Positions 1 through 7,813 are shown, numbered from the stretch's first letter. The stretch is DNA of 10,632 nt from Candidatus Parvarchaeota archaeon (GCA_004195435.1 PSPM01000006.1:8215-18846), one strand, 5' to 3'. Translations and numbers: made by a program. The notes: a model not told the origin generated them from the letters alone.

Positions 1-1
1 T

Positions 2-2779
2 GATCTGACTCATAAATTATCAGATATAATTAGGGCTAATCAAAGACTTTGGGAAAATCTTAATGCTGGAGCTCCAGAAGTTATTATTGAAGATCTTTGG
101 GATCTTTTGCAATATCATGTTACAACTTTTTTTGATAATAATATTACCAGAATTCCTCCTGCAAGGCATAGATCTGGGCAACCTCTTAAAACTATAACTG
201 AAAGAATTAAGGGTAAAGAAGGAAGAATAAGAAAGAATCTTGCTGGTAAAAGAGTTAATTTTTCTGGTAGAACTGTTGCATCCCCTGATCCATATATCGG
301 AATTAATGAAATTGGAATTCCATTTCAGGTTGCTAAAATAATAACTGTTGTGGAAAATGTTACTTCTATAAATATTAAAACCATGGAGGCTTTGATAAAG
401 AGGGCTGATGAGCATCCTGGAGCTAATTATATTATCAGACCAGATGGTAGAAGGAAAAGAATAACAGAAGATCTGAAAGAAGAAATATGTAATGAAATTC
501 AGCCTGGATATAAAGTTGAAAGACATCTTAGAGATGGAGATATTGTTTTGTTTAATAGACATCCTTCCCTTCATAAACAAAGTTTAATGTCCCATTATGT
601 TAGAGTACTTAAAGGTAAAACATTTAGGATACACCCTTCTGCTGCATTTCCTTATAATGCAGATTTTGATGGAGATGAAGTTAATATTCACTCTCCTCAA
701 ACTGAAGAAGCTAGAGCTGAAGCAAAAATTTTGTTAGATATCAAAAATAATATGATCTCTTCCAAAAATAATACCAACTTTTTAGGATGTATTGCAGATG
801 CTATAACTGGAAATTATATTCTTGGAAATAATAAATTTTCTAAATCTGATGCAGATCAATTACTTTTTTCTACTGGAGTTATCAACAAATTAAAAGATAA
901 AGAAATAAAGGGAACGGATCTTTATTCTCAAATATTGCCTGAAAATTCCGGGATCAAAATTCCATCTGTTATTACTAGTAGTAATGCTTTAGGTTCTGAA
1001 GATGGAGAATTAGTTAAAGTTCTTGATAAAAAATTTGGAAAAGATTTAACTCTTGAAACAATTAGAAAATCTTTTAGACTTGGAACAGATTATCTTTCTA
1101 GAAATGGGTATACTCTTGCACTTAGGGACTTATCCGTTTCTGATGAGATTAAAAAAACTACTGATAATGTAATTAAAGAAGCTGAAAGAAAAACTGAAGA
1201 AATAATTAATCTTGAGAAATCTGGTTCACTTGAATTAATTCCTGGAAATACTATTGAAGAAACAAGAGAATTGAAGATAACTCAAATTTTAAATGAAGTT
1301 AGAACTAAAATTGGTAATATTGTTAAGGATAAATTCCCTAAAGATAGCAATGTTACTAATATGATCTCTTCAGGTGGTGGTGGAAGCATGCTTAATATAA
1401 CCCAGATAGGTTGTTCTGTTGGACAACAGTCTTTCAGAGGGCAAAGAATAAATTTAGGTTATAATGATAGAACTTTAACCTTTTTTGAAAAAAATAATTT
1501 AAGTCCTGAATCTCACGGATTTATTAAATCTTCATTTTTTGATGGATTAAAACCTACAGAATTCTTTTTTGGAGCAATAACTGGGAGAGATGCTTTAATG
1601 GATACTGCTCTTAGAACTCCTAAATCTGGTTACCTATATAGGAGACTTGTTAGTGCGTTACAAGATTTGAAGATGGAATATGATGGAACATTAAGAGATG
1701 CTTCAAAAAATATTGTTCAATTTGAATATGGGGGAGATGGAAAGGATGTTTCTAGACTTCATCTTAATAAAGATATCTCTCCTGGGGAAGCTGCAGGAGT
1801 TGTTACTGCTCAATCTTTTGGGGAATCTTCTACTCAAATGGTTCTTAATGTTTTTCATTCTGCTGGAGTTGCAGAAATGCAGGTTACCCTTGGACTTCCT
1901 AGACTTATAGAAATATTCGATGCTAGAAAAGAACCCTCCACTCCAATGATGGAAATTTACCTTAATAAAGAATTTAATAATCAAAAAGATTCCACTATTT
2001 TTGCAGAGAAAATAAAAGAAATAAATCTTGAAGAAATAGTTTCTGAAATAAAATTAAACTTTTCTGGAAAGAAAATAGAAATAGAACTAGATAAAAAATC
2101 TTTGAAAAATGTCCATATTGGAATTCAAAAAGTTTCTGATAGCCTTGTTGAAAAAGGTTTTGAAATTAAAGTTAAAGATTCTAAAATTATTGTTGAAACT
2201 TCTGATTTAGATTTTAAATCTATGTATAAATTTAAAGAAAAACTTAAATCAACAATAATTTCCGGTATTAAAAATGTCTCTCAAGTAGTTGTTGTAAAAA
2301 GAGGAAAAGATTTTGTTGTTTTAACTGCTGGAAGTAATCTTAAAGATCTACTTGAAATAAAAGGAGTTAATTCTGACAAAACTACTACAAATAATATTCA
2401 TGAAGTTGCTGCAGTTTTGGGAATAGAGTGTGCAAGAAAATCTATATTTAATGAAGTGGAAAAAGTTTTAGAAGGTCAAGGATTGGATATTGACTACCGA
2501 CATCTTAATTTAATTGCTGATGCAATGACTTCTTCCGGAATTGTTAGGGGAGTTACTAGAATGGGAATTATTTCTCATAAGTCTAGTATTTTTGCTAGGG
2601 CAACTTTTGAGACTCCTGACAAACAATTTGTTAATGCCACTATACAAGGATTAAGAGATGAGTTATCTTCTGTTATTGAAAATATTATCCTTAATCAACC
2701 TGTACCTGTAGGAACTGGGCTTCCTGGATTGTTAGTTAAAGTTACTGGGCCACTTGCTAAAAAAGAAAAATCTAAATAA
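2..2779 (+). CDS. rpoA: DNA-directed RNA polymerase subunit A (A'-A'' fused), partial at the N-terminus
   Basis: Catalytic largest subunit of archaeal RNA polymerase. The frame is open to the left edge and the first residues (DLTHKL, then PPARHRSGQPLKT) are already conserved core, so the true start lies outside; the TTG at 107 is an internal codon. By comparison with typical A' subunits roughly the first 240 residues are missing; 925 are visible. The catalytic Mg-binding loop NADFDGDE is encoded near 656-679. The end of A' (bridge-helix region around 1573-1610, then QFEYGGDG) runs through about 11 residues (1742-1774) directly into the A'' start SPGEAAG, trigger-loop segment QMVLNVFHSAG and VTLGLPRLIEIFDARK. 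Most archaea encode A' and A'' separately; a single chain is seen here, with no frameshift. The helical segment that normally precedes the A'' start looks deleted. The C-terminus (PVPVGTGLPGLLVK) is complete. Identification is certain; the lineage meaning of the fusion is inference. Confidence 0.97.
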   Translation, partial: DLTHKLSDIIRANQRLWENLNAGAPEVIIEDLWDLLQYHVTTFFDNNITRIPPARHRSGQPLKTITERIKGKEGRIRKNLAGKRVNFSGRTVASPDPYIGINEIGIPFQVAKIITVVENVTSINIKTMEALIKRADEHPGANYIIRPDGRRKRITEDLKEEICNEIQPGYKVERHLRDGDIVLFNRHPSLHKQSLMSHYVRVLKGKTFRIHPSAAFPYNADFDGDEVNIHSPQTEEARAEAKILLDIKNNMISSKNNTNFLGCIADAITGNYILGNNKFSKSDADQLLFSTGVINKLKDKEIKGTDLYSQILPENSGIKIPSVITSSNALGSEDGELVKVLDKKFGKDLTLETIRKSFRLGTDYLSRNGYTLALRDLSVSDEIKKTTDNVIKEAERKTEEIINLEKSGSLELIPGNTIEETRELKITQILNEVRTKIGNIVKDKFPKDSNVTNMISSGGGGSMLNITQIGCSVGQQSFRGQRINLGYNDRTLTFFEKNNLSPESHGFIKSSFFDGLKPTEFFFGAITGRDALMDTALRTPKSGYLYRRLVSALQDLKMEYDGTLRDASKNIVQFEYGGDGKDVSRLHLNKDISPGEAAGVVTAQSFGESSTQMVLNVFHSAGVAEMQVTLGLPRLIEIFDARKEPSTPMMEIYLNKEFNNQKDSTIFAEKIKEINLEEIVSEIKLNFSGKKIEIELDKKSLKNVHIGIQKVSDSLVEKGFEIKVKDSKIIVETSDLDFKSMYKFKEKLKSTIISGIKNVSQVVVVKRGKDFVVLTAGSNLKDLLEIKGVNSDKTTTNNIHEVAAVLGIECARKSIFNEVEKVLEGQGLDIDYRHLNLIADAMTSSGIVRGVTRMGIISHKSSIFARATFETPDKQFVNATIQGLRDELSSVIENIILNQPVPVGTGLPGLLVKVTGPLAKKEKSK

Positions 2780-2785
2780 GATAAA

Positions 2786-2793
2786 TTTATAAA
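2786..2793 (+). promoter_or_regulatory. TATA box candidate ahead of the L30e-like gene
   Basis: A perfect TTTATAAA lies just after the rpoA stop codon, preceded by an A-rich stretch that could serve as a TFB-recognition element. Its centre is about 28 bases before the ATG at 2818, so transcription would start at or within a few bases of the start codon (leaderless). There is no Shine-Dalgarno-like sequence ahead of that ATG, which supports this reading. Read-through from rpoA is equally possible; not tested. Confidence 0.5.
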
Positions 2794-2817
2794 GTTAGTT
2801 GGAAAATTTTAATTAAG

Positions 2818-3054
2818 ATGATTGAATTGAATAGCGCTATGAATTCAGGTTCTTTGTTTCTTGGAATTAAGCAATCTTTAAAGAATTCTAAAGATTTAGA
2901 TAAGGCAATAGTTTCTTCTGATTGCAGAAAGAATATTATTGACCTTCTTAAAGCTAATAAGATAAACATTTTAATAAGTGAACTAACTAAAGATGAAATT
3001 AAGGAAAGGCTAGAAATAGAATTTTATTGTGAAGTTTTTGGATTAAAAAAATAA
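2818..3054 (+). CDS. Ribosomal protein eL30-like (L7Ae/L30e fold), short and divergent
   Basis: The 78-residue product sits exactly where archaea usually encode ribosomal protein L30e, between RNA polymerase A and nusA. The sequence agrees weakly but along most of its length: the early G-S-L-F-L-G-I-K segment matches the L30e glycine-rich turn after helix 1, the stretch DKAIVSSDCRKNII matches the central strand and helix with the usual small residues and cysteine, and the end FYCEVFGLKK matches the last strand. L30e is normally close to 100 residues; the C-terminal part here is trimmed. The family binds kink-turn RNA and is a large-subunit protein. ATG at 2818 is preferred because of the TATA box 28 bases upstream; an internal ATG at 2839 is possible. 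Position in the cluster is the strongest argument. It could instead be a related L7Ae-like RNA-binding protein with a different partner. Confidence 0.7.
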   Translation: MIELNSAMNSGSLFLGIKQSLKNSKDLDKAIVSSDCRKNIIDLLKANKINILISELTKDEIKERLEIEFYCEVFGLKK

Positions 3055-3067
3055 AGGATTTCTATAA

Positions 3068-3484
3068 ATGGAAACTATAAATATGAAAATTATGAGGTAT
3101 CTTAACCTATTAAATGAGGTTTCTAGAGTTAGAACTACAAAATGTTTCTTTTACAATAATACTCTTTTTTTTGCAGTTCCGCCAGCTAAAATATCTCAAG
3201 CTATAGGTCCTGGGGGAAATAATATTAAAGAAATAAGTAGAAAACTTAGAATGAAAATTAGAATAATGAAAGATGCTAAAGATTTGAATGATGCTAAAAG
3301 ATTTTTGGAAGATATTGTTAAACCATTGACTTTTACCTCCTTAGAAATTAAAGATGATGAAATTATAATTACTGCTGGATCAAGAACCAATAGGGCTTCC
3401 CTTTTTGGAAGGTATAAAAAAAGACTTGAAGAATTAAAAAAAATAACTGAATTTAGTTTTAAAAAAGAATTGGTAATTATTTAA
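3068..3484 (+). CDS. nusA: Archaeal NusA-like transcription factor, two KH domains
   Basis: Archaeal NusA is a short protein of about 140 residues made only of two KH RNA-binding domains, without the bacterial N-terminal and S1 parts; this 138-residue product fits that size. It opens with the typical segment MRYLNLLNEVSRVRTTKC. KH domain 1 has a clear GxxG loop in AIGPGGNNIK (residues 45-54) followed by a basic helix. KH domain 2 (about residues 90-126) keeps the strand and helix pattern but lacks a recognisable GxxG loop, having SLFGRYKKRLEEL instead. The gene follows the L30e-like gene by 13 bases; AAAGGA at 3053-3058 is a plausible weak ribosome site for ATG 3068. A second in-frame ATG at 3083 would remove only five residues. 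The order L30e-nusA-rps12-rps7 is conserved in archaea, which supports the name. The protein is thought to bind RNA during elongation or termination. Confidence 0.87.
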   Translation: METINMKIMRYLNLLNEVSRVRTTKCFFYNNTLFFAVPPAKISQAIGPGGNNIKEISRKLRMKIRIMKDAKDLNDAKRFLEDIVKPLTFTSLEIKDDEIIITAGSRTNRASLFGRYKKRLEELKKITEFSFKKELVII

Positions 3485-3489
3485 AGAGT

Positions 3490-3504
3490 GAAACATTTAA
3501 AAAG
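3490..3504 (+). promoter_or_regulatory. Promoter candidate for rps12-rps7-EF-2
   Basis: GAAACATTTAAAAAG combines a purine-rich TFB-recognition-like element with a TATA-like TTTAAAAA (3495-3502). Its centre is about 26 bases before the rps12 ATG at 3525, predicting a leaderless transcript; no Shine-Dalgarno sequence is present. The first 12 bases are identical to those in the EF-1 alpha promoter at 8991-9002. Confidence 0.6.
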
Positions 3505-3524
3505 TAATTTTTCTAGCAAAAAAA

Positions 3525-3947
3525 ATGGGATTGTTCAATGCGAAAAAATTAATTAAAGATAGGGCTAAATCTAGGTGGAAAAAAAGATCCTACAAAGTAA
3601 GAAAGCTTAAACTTAAAGAGAAGTCTGATCCGCTTGGTAGATCTGCTCAAGCTAAAGGAATAGTTATAGAAAAATTTCAAAAAGAAGCTGCACAGCCAAA
3701 CTCTGCTATGAGAAAATGTTGTAAAGTTCAACTAATCAAAAATGGAATTCAAGTGGGAGCTTTTATTCCAGGAAATTTGGCTCAAAAATTTATAGATGAA
3801 CATGATGAAGTTATTATAGAAAGAATTGGTGGAAAACAAGGAAGAGCTAAAGGAGATATTAGAGGAATTAGATTCCAAGTAATTAAAGTTAATGATCAGC
3901 CATTGCACAGATTGGTAAGTGGTGCAATAGAGAAGGGTAGAAGATAA
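3525..3947 (+). CDS. rps12: 30S ribosomal protein uS12 (S12)
   Basis: Small-subunit protein of the decoding centre, where it helps monitor codon-anticodon pairing. The 140 residues match archaeal/eukaryotic S12 throughout: basic N-terminus, PLGRSAQAKGIVIEK (about residues 36-50), the hallmark EAAQPNSAMRKCCKVQLIKNG (residues 54-74, the loop that reaches the A site), FIDEHDEVIIERIGG (about 89-103) and a basic C-terminus. Length is normal for archaea (about 140-147). The ATG at 3525 gives the expected MGLF/NAKKL start and lies one promoter distance from a TATA-like box. Its stop codon overlaps the rps7 start by one base (TAATG), so the two are translationally linked as in most archaea. Nothing unusual in the conserved core. 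Confidence 0.97.
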   Translation: MGLFNAKKLIKDRAKSRWKKRSYKVRKLKLKEKSDPLGRSAQAKGIVIEKFQKEAAQPNSAMRKCCKVQLIKNGIQVGAFIPGNLAQKFIDEHDEVIIERIGGKQGRAKGDIRGIRFQVIKVNDQPLHRLVSGAIEKGRR

Positions 3948-4540
3948 TGGAATTTAAAGTTTTTGATTTATACGATATGAAAGATATTGAAATTAGTGAT
4001 GAAGCATTAAAACCTTATATTAACGTTGAAGGGAAATTATTAATAAAAACTTATGGGAGGAATATTGGAAAATTCGCTAGTTCTAAAAGTCATATTGTAG
4101 AAAGAATGGCAAATAGAATCTCTGTTCCTGGGCATGTTGGTAAAAAACATAAAATAATTACTTCTTGGGCTTCTGGAAAATATTCTAATAGCGTTAAAAT
4201 AATAATCGAAGCATTTGAGATAATTGAGAGAAAAAAGAATGAGAATCCAGTGCAAGTTTTAATAAAAGCTATTGAGAAAAGTTCTCCTAGAGATGAGATT
4301 ACAACAATAGAATATGGTGGTGCAAGATACCCTCAAGCAGTTGATGTTAGCCCGTTAAGAAGAGTTAATCTTTCTATAAGATGGATTGTTCAAGGATCTT
4401 ATCAGAAATGTTTTGGCAAGAAAAAGAAAATGGCCGAAAGTTTGGCTAATGAAATAATTCTAGCTTCTGAAGAAAACATGGAAAGTTATGCAATGAAAAA
4501 GAAAAATGAATCCGAAAAACAAGCTGACGCTGCTCGTTAA
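3947..4540 (+). CDS. rps7: 30S ribosomal protein uS7 (S7)
   Basis: Primary 16S rRNA-binding protein that organises the small-subunit head and lines the mRNA exit (E-site) region. The 197-residue product has the archaeal S7 pattern: an N-terminal extension ending in LKPYINVEG, the segment SKSHIVERMANRI, the helical core ending in NPVQVLIKAIEKSSPRDEITTIEYGGARYPQAVDVSPLRR (about residues 100-138), and the C-terminal SYAMKKKNESEKQADAAR that corresponds to the usual SyAvkKKeEiERvA.aaR end. Length is normal for archaea. The start ATG shares its A with the last base of the rps12 stop, so it is probably translated by coupling; a GAAGGG about 12 bases upstream may help. The EF-2 gene follows after 12 bases. 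Confidence 0.97.
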   Translation: MEFKVFDLYDMKDIEISDEALKPYINVEGKLLIKTYGRNIGKFASSKSHIVERMANRISVPGHVGKKHKIITSWASGKYSNSVKIIIEAFEIIERKKNENPVQVLIKAIEKSSPRDEITTIEYGGARYPQAVDVSPLRRVNLSIRWIVQGSYQKCFGKKKKMAESLANEIILASEENMESYAMKKKNESEKQADAAR

Positions 4541-4552
4541 TTTTATAATAAT

Positions 4553-6724
4553 ATGGTAGACCCTAAAACAGAAAAAGTAATTAAATTAATGACTGATCAA
4601 GAAAGTATCAGAAATATAGCTATAGCTGCACATATTGATCATGGAAAAACTACTTTTTCTGATAACCTTTTGGCTGGTGCTGGAATGATGTCTGAAGAAT
4701 TAGCTGGAAAGGCTAGGTTACTTGATTTCCATGAAGATGAACAAGCTAGGGGAATTACAATTGACTCAGCAAGCGTTAGTATGGTTCATGATATCGATGG
4801 AAAAGAATACCTTATTAATTTAATTGATACTCCTGGACACGTTGATTTTGGAGGAGACGTTACAAGAGCTATGAGGGCCGTTGATGGATGTGTAGTTCTT
4901 GTCTGTGCTAGCGAAGGAATAATGCCTCAAACTGAAACAGTCTTAAGACAGGCTCTTAAAGAAAGAGTTAAGCCAGTTTTATTTATCAATAAAGTTGATA
5001 GACTTATTAGAGAAGTTAAATTAACTCCTAAAGAAATGCAAGAAAAATTTATGAATGTTATTGGAAAAGTTAACGATCTCATATCTGATTTGGCTGAGCC
5101 TGAATTTGCAGATAAATTTTTAGTTAATGTTCAAGATGGTAGTGTTGCGTTTGGTTCTGCCTATCATAATTGGGCTTTATCTCTTCCTTATATGGAAAAA
5201 AAAGGAATTAGTTTTAAAGATGTAATAGACAAATATGGTGAGGGTGAAGATTCGTATAAAGAATTATCAAAAAGCTCTCCATTAAATAAAGTTGTTTTAG
5301 ATATGGTTGTTAAACACCATCCTAACCCGCGGACTGCGCAAAAATATAGGATTCCTAAAATTTGGCAAGGTGAATTAGATAGCCAATTGGGAAACGACCT
5401 ATTACTTTGTAACAAAGATGGAGAACCTGCTTTCATTTGCACAAAGATTGTTATAGACAAAAATGCTGGAGAAATTGCTACTGGAAGATTATTTTCTGGT
5501 GAGCTAAAACAAGGAGAAGAAGTTTACATGAATCTTTCTAAGAAAAAATCTACTCTTCAACAAGTTAGTATTTACAAAGGTGCTCAAAGAATACAAGTTG
5601 GAAAAGTTTCTGCAGGAAATATTGTTGGATTAGTTGGACTTAAAGGGGTTTTTTCTGGAGAGACTATTAGTAAAAATGAAATTGAGCCTTTTGAAGCTAT
5701 TAAACATATGTTTGAACCAGTTGTTACTAAAAGTATAGAGGCCAAAAAAGCTGCTGATCTTCCTAAGTTAGTTAATGTTTTAAGACAAGTGGCTAAAGAA
5801 GATCCTAGTTTGAAAATAGAAATTAATGAGGAAACTGGTGAAAACTTAATATCTGGAATGGGTGAACTTCATTTAGAGATTATTGAAAATAGAATAAAAA
5901 CTGAGAAGGATCTTGATATCAATATGGGTTCTCCAGTTATTGTTTACAGAGAAACTGTTGGTGATGAGAGTCAGATGGTTGAATCTAGAAGTCCTAACGG
6001 ACATAATATCCTTTATTTGAAAGTTGAACCTCTTGAAGATGAAGTTTTTAAAGCTATTCAAGAAGGAGATATTCCTGAAGTTAGAATGAAGAAGAAATCT
6101 GAGGATATATGGGAAAAGCTTGAAAATCTGGGCGTTTCAAATGATGAAGCTAGAGAGTATAAAGAAATCTACAAGGGTTGTGTTTTTCTTGATAGGACTA
6201 GAGGTATTGTTTTGTTAAATGAAATTATTGATTCTGTTTTGGATGGTTTTAAATTGGTTGTTGATTCTGGTCCGCTTTCTAGAGAACCTTTAACAAAATT
6301 AAAAGTTAGTTTACATGATGTGAAGATTCACGTTGATAGTGTTCATAGAGGTCCTGCTCAGATCTATCCTGCTGTTAGAAGGGGAGTTCATGAAGCAATG
6401 AATAAAGCCAAACCTGGATTATTAGAACCTATACAGACTCATGTTATAGAAGCTCCTATAGACTTTATGGGTACAATAACAAATTTAGTTGCTAGTAAGA
6501 GGGGAGTTTTAGAAGATGTTAATCAAGAAACTGGGCAAGTTAGTGTTAGAGCTCAAATTCCTGTTTCAGAAATGATTGGATGGAGCAATGATCTTAGAAA
6601 TGCGACAGGTGGTCGAGGAGTATCTAGTTTAGCTGAACAACAATTTAAGAAACTTCCTACAGAATTACAAGAAGGAATTATTAAGAAAATTAGAAGTAGG
6701 AAAGGTTTGAGTGAAAATCAATAG
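4553..6724 (+). CDS. fusA: Elongation factor 2 (EF-2), translocation GTPase
   Basis: GTPase that moves tRNAs and mRNA through the ribosome after peptide-bond formation. The 723 residues are close to the usual archaeal length (about 730). GTP-binding motifs are complete: AHIDHGKTT (residues 26-34), RGITID in switch 1, DTPGH (92-96) and NKVD (146-149). Domains II and III follow (GELHLEIIENRI is the domain III signature). In domain IV the loop VDSVHRGPAQ contains His598 (codon 6344-6346), the residue converted to diphthamide in archaea and eukaryotes; its context is canonical. The C-terminus IIKKIRSRKGL matches domain V ends. It lies 12 bases after rps7, has no evident Shine-Dalgarno or own TATA box at the expected distance, and is probably co-transcribed with rps12-rps7. 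Its last 7 bases overlap the end of the convergent gene. The symbol follows common archaeal usage (also called fus or aef2). Confidence 0.98.
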   Translation: MVDPKTEKVIKLMTDQESIRNIAIAAHIDHGKTTFSDNLLAGAGMMSEELAGKARLLDFHEDEQARGITIDSASVSMVHDIDGKEYLINLIDTPGHVDFGGDVTRAMRAVDGCVVLVCASEGIMPQTETVLRQALKERVKPVLFINKVDRLIREVKLTPKEMQEKFMNVIGKVNDLISDLAEPEFADKFLVNVQDGSVAFGSAYHNWALSLPYMEKKGISFKDVIDKYGEGEDSYKELSKSSPLNKVVLDMVVKHHPNPRTAQKYRIPKIWQGELDSQLGNDLLLCNKDGEPAFICTKIVIDKNAGEIATGRLFSGELKQGEEVYMNLSKKKSTLQQVSIYKGAQRIQVGKVSAGNIVGLVGLKGVFSGETISKNEIEPFEAIKHMFEPVVTKSIEAKKAADLPKLVNVLRQVAKEDPSLKIEINEETGENLISGMGELHLEIIENRIKTEKDLDINMGSPVIVYRETVGDESQMVESRSPNGHNILYLKVEPLEDEVFKAIQEGDIPEVRMKKKSEDIWEKLENLGVSNDEAREYKEIYKGCVFLDRTRGIVLLNEIIDSVLDGFKLVVDSGPLSREPLTKLKVSLHDVKIHVDSVHRGPAQIYPAVRRGVHEAMNKAKPGLLEPIQTHVIEAPIDFMGTITNLVASKRGVLEDVNQETGQVSVRAQIPVSEMIGWSNDLRNATGGRGVSSLAEQQFKKLPTELQEGIIKKIRSRKGLSENQ

Positions 6725-7686
6725 TTTTTTTCATATTTTTCTTTAATTTTCCTTTCAACAAAATTCTTTTCTCTTCCTAAGATATTTAGAAGATAAGTTC
6801 GACGATTTAATAAATTTTCTTCACTTTCTTTTACAATTTTTGGAACTTTTTTTCCAATGAACTTTTTTAATCGTATTTCGCACAGTTCAATTTCTCTCTT
6901 AACTTTTCCTCTTAAAGATTCGTAACTTAATTTTTCTGATTCTTCGGATATTAAATTTATATCTATTAAATCATTTACTAATTCTCTTTGGTACTTTGAT
7001 TTGTTACTTACTTGATCTCTAAATAATCTATTTATTCTTTTTTCAATTTTTAGATTATCTTTTAAACTTCTTAGTTCTGCATCTTGTAAATAATTTAAAT
7101 AATTTTCTCTACCGAATAATTCTTCCCAATTTTGTTCATCAGTCATTTCGAAGTATCGCATTTTGTTTAGATAAGATATTGGGTAATCTTCTAAAATTTC
7201 TTCAATTGATTCACTTGCAAATCTTTTATTATCCATTCCTTTTTTTTGAGACCTTTCAAATAAATTTATAAAACAATTTTTTAAATCATTATAACTTGAT
7301 TTACTTGATTTTTCTTTTTCTTTTTGATAAAGATTCCATGAAAAATCACTTAAGGGAATTTCTTCCTTTTTTGAATCTCTTTTTTCATCATCGTCATCAT
7401 TGAAATCTAAATCTTTAAAATCAACTTTTATTTTCCTTATAACTTCTTGAACGTAAGTTCCTAAACCTACAACATTCTCCGGAGTAGCCTTGTAGTATAT
7501 AGGAATTTCTTTTTTTGCCAAATTATCATTTATTTCCAAAGCCAAATTTTTTGGATTATTGTTAATCCTTTCTATCTCTTTTATTAATTCAAATGCTTCT
7601 TTTGTCCCCACATATCTATCTTTTTTAATCTCTTGAACTATTTTGAATAATTCTTTTATTTTTTCAGATTTTTTTCTTTCTTTCAT
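6718..7686 (-). CDS. Hypothetical protein, charged and mostly helical, 322 residues
   Basis: I do not recognise this protein. It is very rich in lysine, glutamate and asparagine, has only two cysteines, and shows no signal peptide or membrane segment, so it is probably cytoplasmic. Much of the sequence looks helical with coiled-coil-like heptads (for example the first 60 residues and the C-terminal third ending KNFVERKIKEKYEKNY). An acidic/basic low-complexity linker (DDDDEKRDSKKEE, about residues 97-109) separates an N-terminal region containing KATPENVVGLGTYVQEVIRK from a larger C-terminal helical region. No catalytic motif is visible. The ATG at 7686 is supported by a TATA box centred about 26 bases upstream. 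It points against EF-2 and their coding ends overlap by 7 bases. That it is a real gene rests on its length, clean frame and promoter; the long frame in such AT-rich DNA is unlikely by chance. Function is unknown. Confidence 0.8.
   Translation of the reverse strand: MKERKKSEKIKELFKIVQEIKKDRYVGTKEAFELIKEIERINNNPKNLALEINDNLAKKEIPIYYKATPENVVGLGTYVQEVIRKIKVDFKDLDFNDDDDEKRDSKKEEIPLSDFSWNLYQKEKEKSSKSSYNDLKNCFINLFERSQKKGMDNKRFASESIEEILEDYPISYLNKMRYFEMTDEQNWEELFGRENYLNYLQDAELRSLKDNLKIEKRINRLFRDQVSNKSKYQRELVNDLIDINLISEESEKLSYESLRGKVKREIELCEIRLKKFIGKKVPKIVKESEENLLNRRTYLLNILGREKNFVERKIKEKYEKNY
6725..6731 (+). terminator. Oligo-T terminator candidate after EF-2
   Basis: A run of seven T directly follows the EF-2 stop codon, with further T-rich stretches to about 6760. 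Archaeal RNA polymerase terminates at U-rich runs without needing a hairpin. The tract lies inside the last codons of the convergent hypothetical gene, where it reads as lysine/asparagine-rich coding sequence on the opposite strand. Confidence 0.5.
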
Positions 7687-7707
7687 AGAAAATTTCTCAC
7701 ATTATCT

Positions 7708-7715
7708 TTTATAAA
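7708..7715 (-). promoter_or_regulatory. TATA box candidate for the 322-residue hypothetical gene
   Basis: TTTATAAA on the - strand, centred about 26 bases before the ATG (first base 7686). This distance places the transcription start on the start codon, giving a leaderless mRNA. No Shine-Dalgarno-like sequence is visible between it and the ATG. Confidence 0.55.
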
Positions 7716-7767
7716 CTTTACTATTATAAAGTGATGATTTTTCTACTTTGACTAAATGTTAATAAAT

Positions 7768-7787
7768 GTTATTTAAGATTAAATAAC
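7768..7787. promoter_or_regulatory. 20-bp palindrome, operator candidate upstream of the ribbon-helix-helix gene
   Basis: Perfect inverted repeat with arms GTTATTTA and TAAATAAC around a 4-base centre AGAT. Its right part, TTAAGATTAAATAAC (7773-7787), recurs exactly at 7832-7846. Just upstream TAAATGTTA occurs twice, at 7753-7761 and 7763-7771, with a 10-base period, that is on the same face of the helix. Such arrangements are typical of sites bound by dimeric ribbon-helix-helix repressors, and the next gene encodes one. Binding is inference. Confidence 0.5.
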
Positions 7788-7813
7788 TTTTAATTGGGGG
7801 AAAAAGGGAGGAA

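Noticed and set aside
107..109. TTG as the start of the RNA polymerase subunit
   Set aside because: The frame continues upstream to the window edge with conserved polymerase sequence (DLTHKL...LWDLLQYHV), so the codon is an internal leucine.
20..580. - strand open frame of 186 codons
   Set aside because: It lies antisense to highly conserved polymerase sequence and its translation is serine/asparagine/isoleucine-rich noise typical of AT-rich antisense frames.
7731..7760. GTGATGA, a perfect C box of a C/D guide RNA
   Set aside because: No CTGA D box or D'/C' pair lies within the usual distance downstream, so a guide RNA is not supported.
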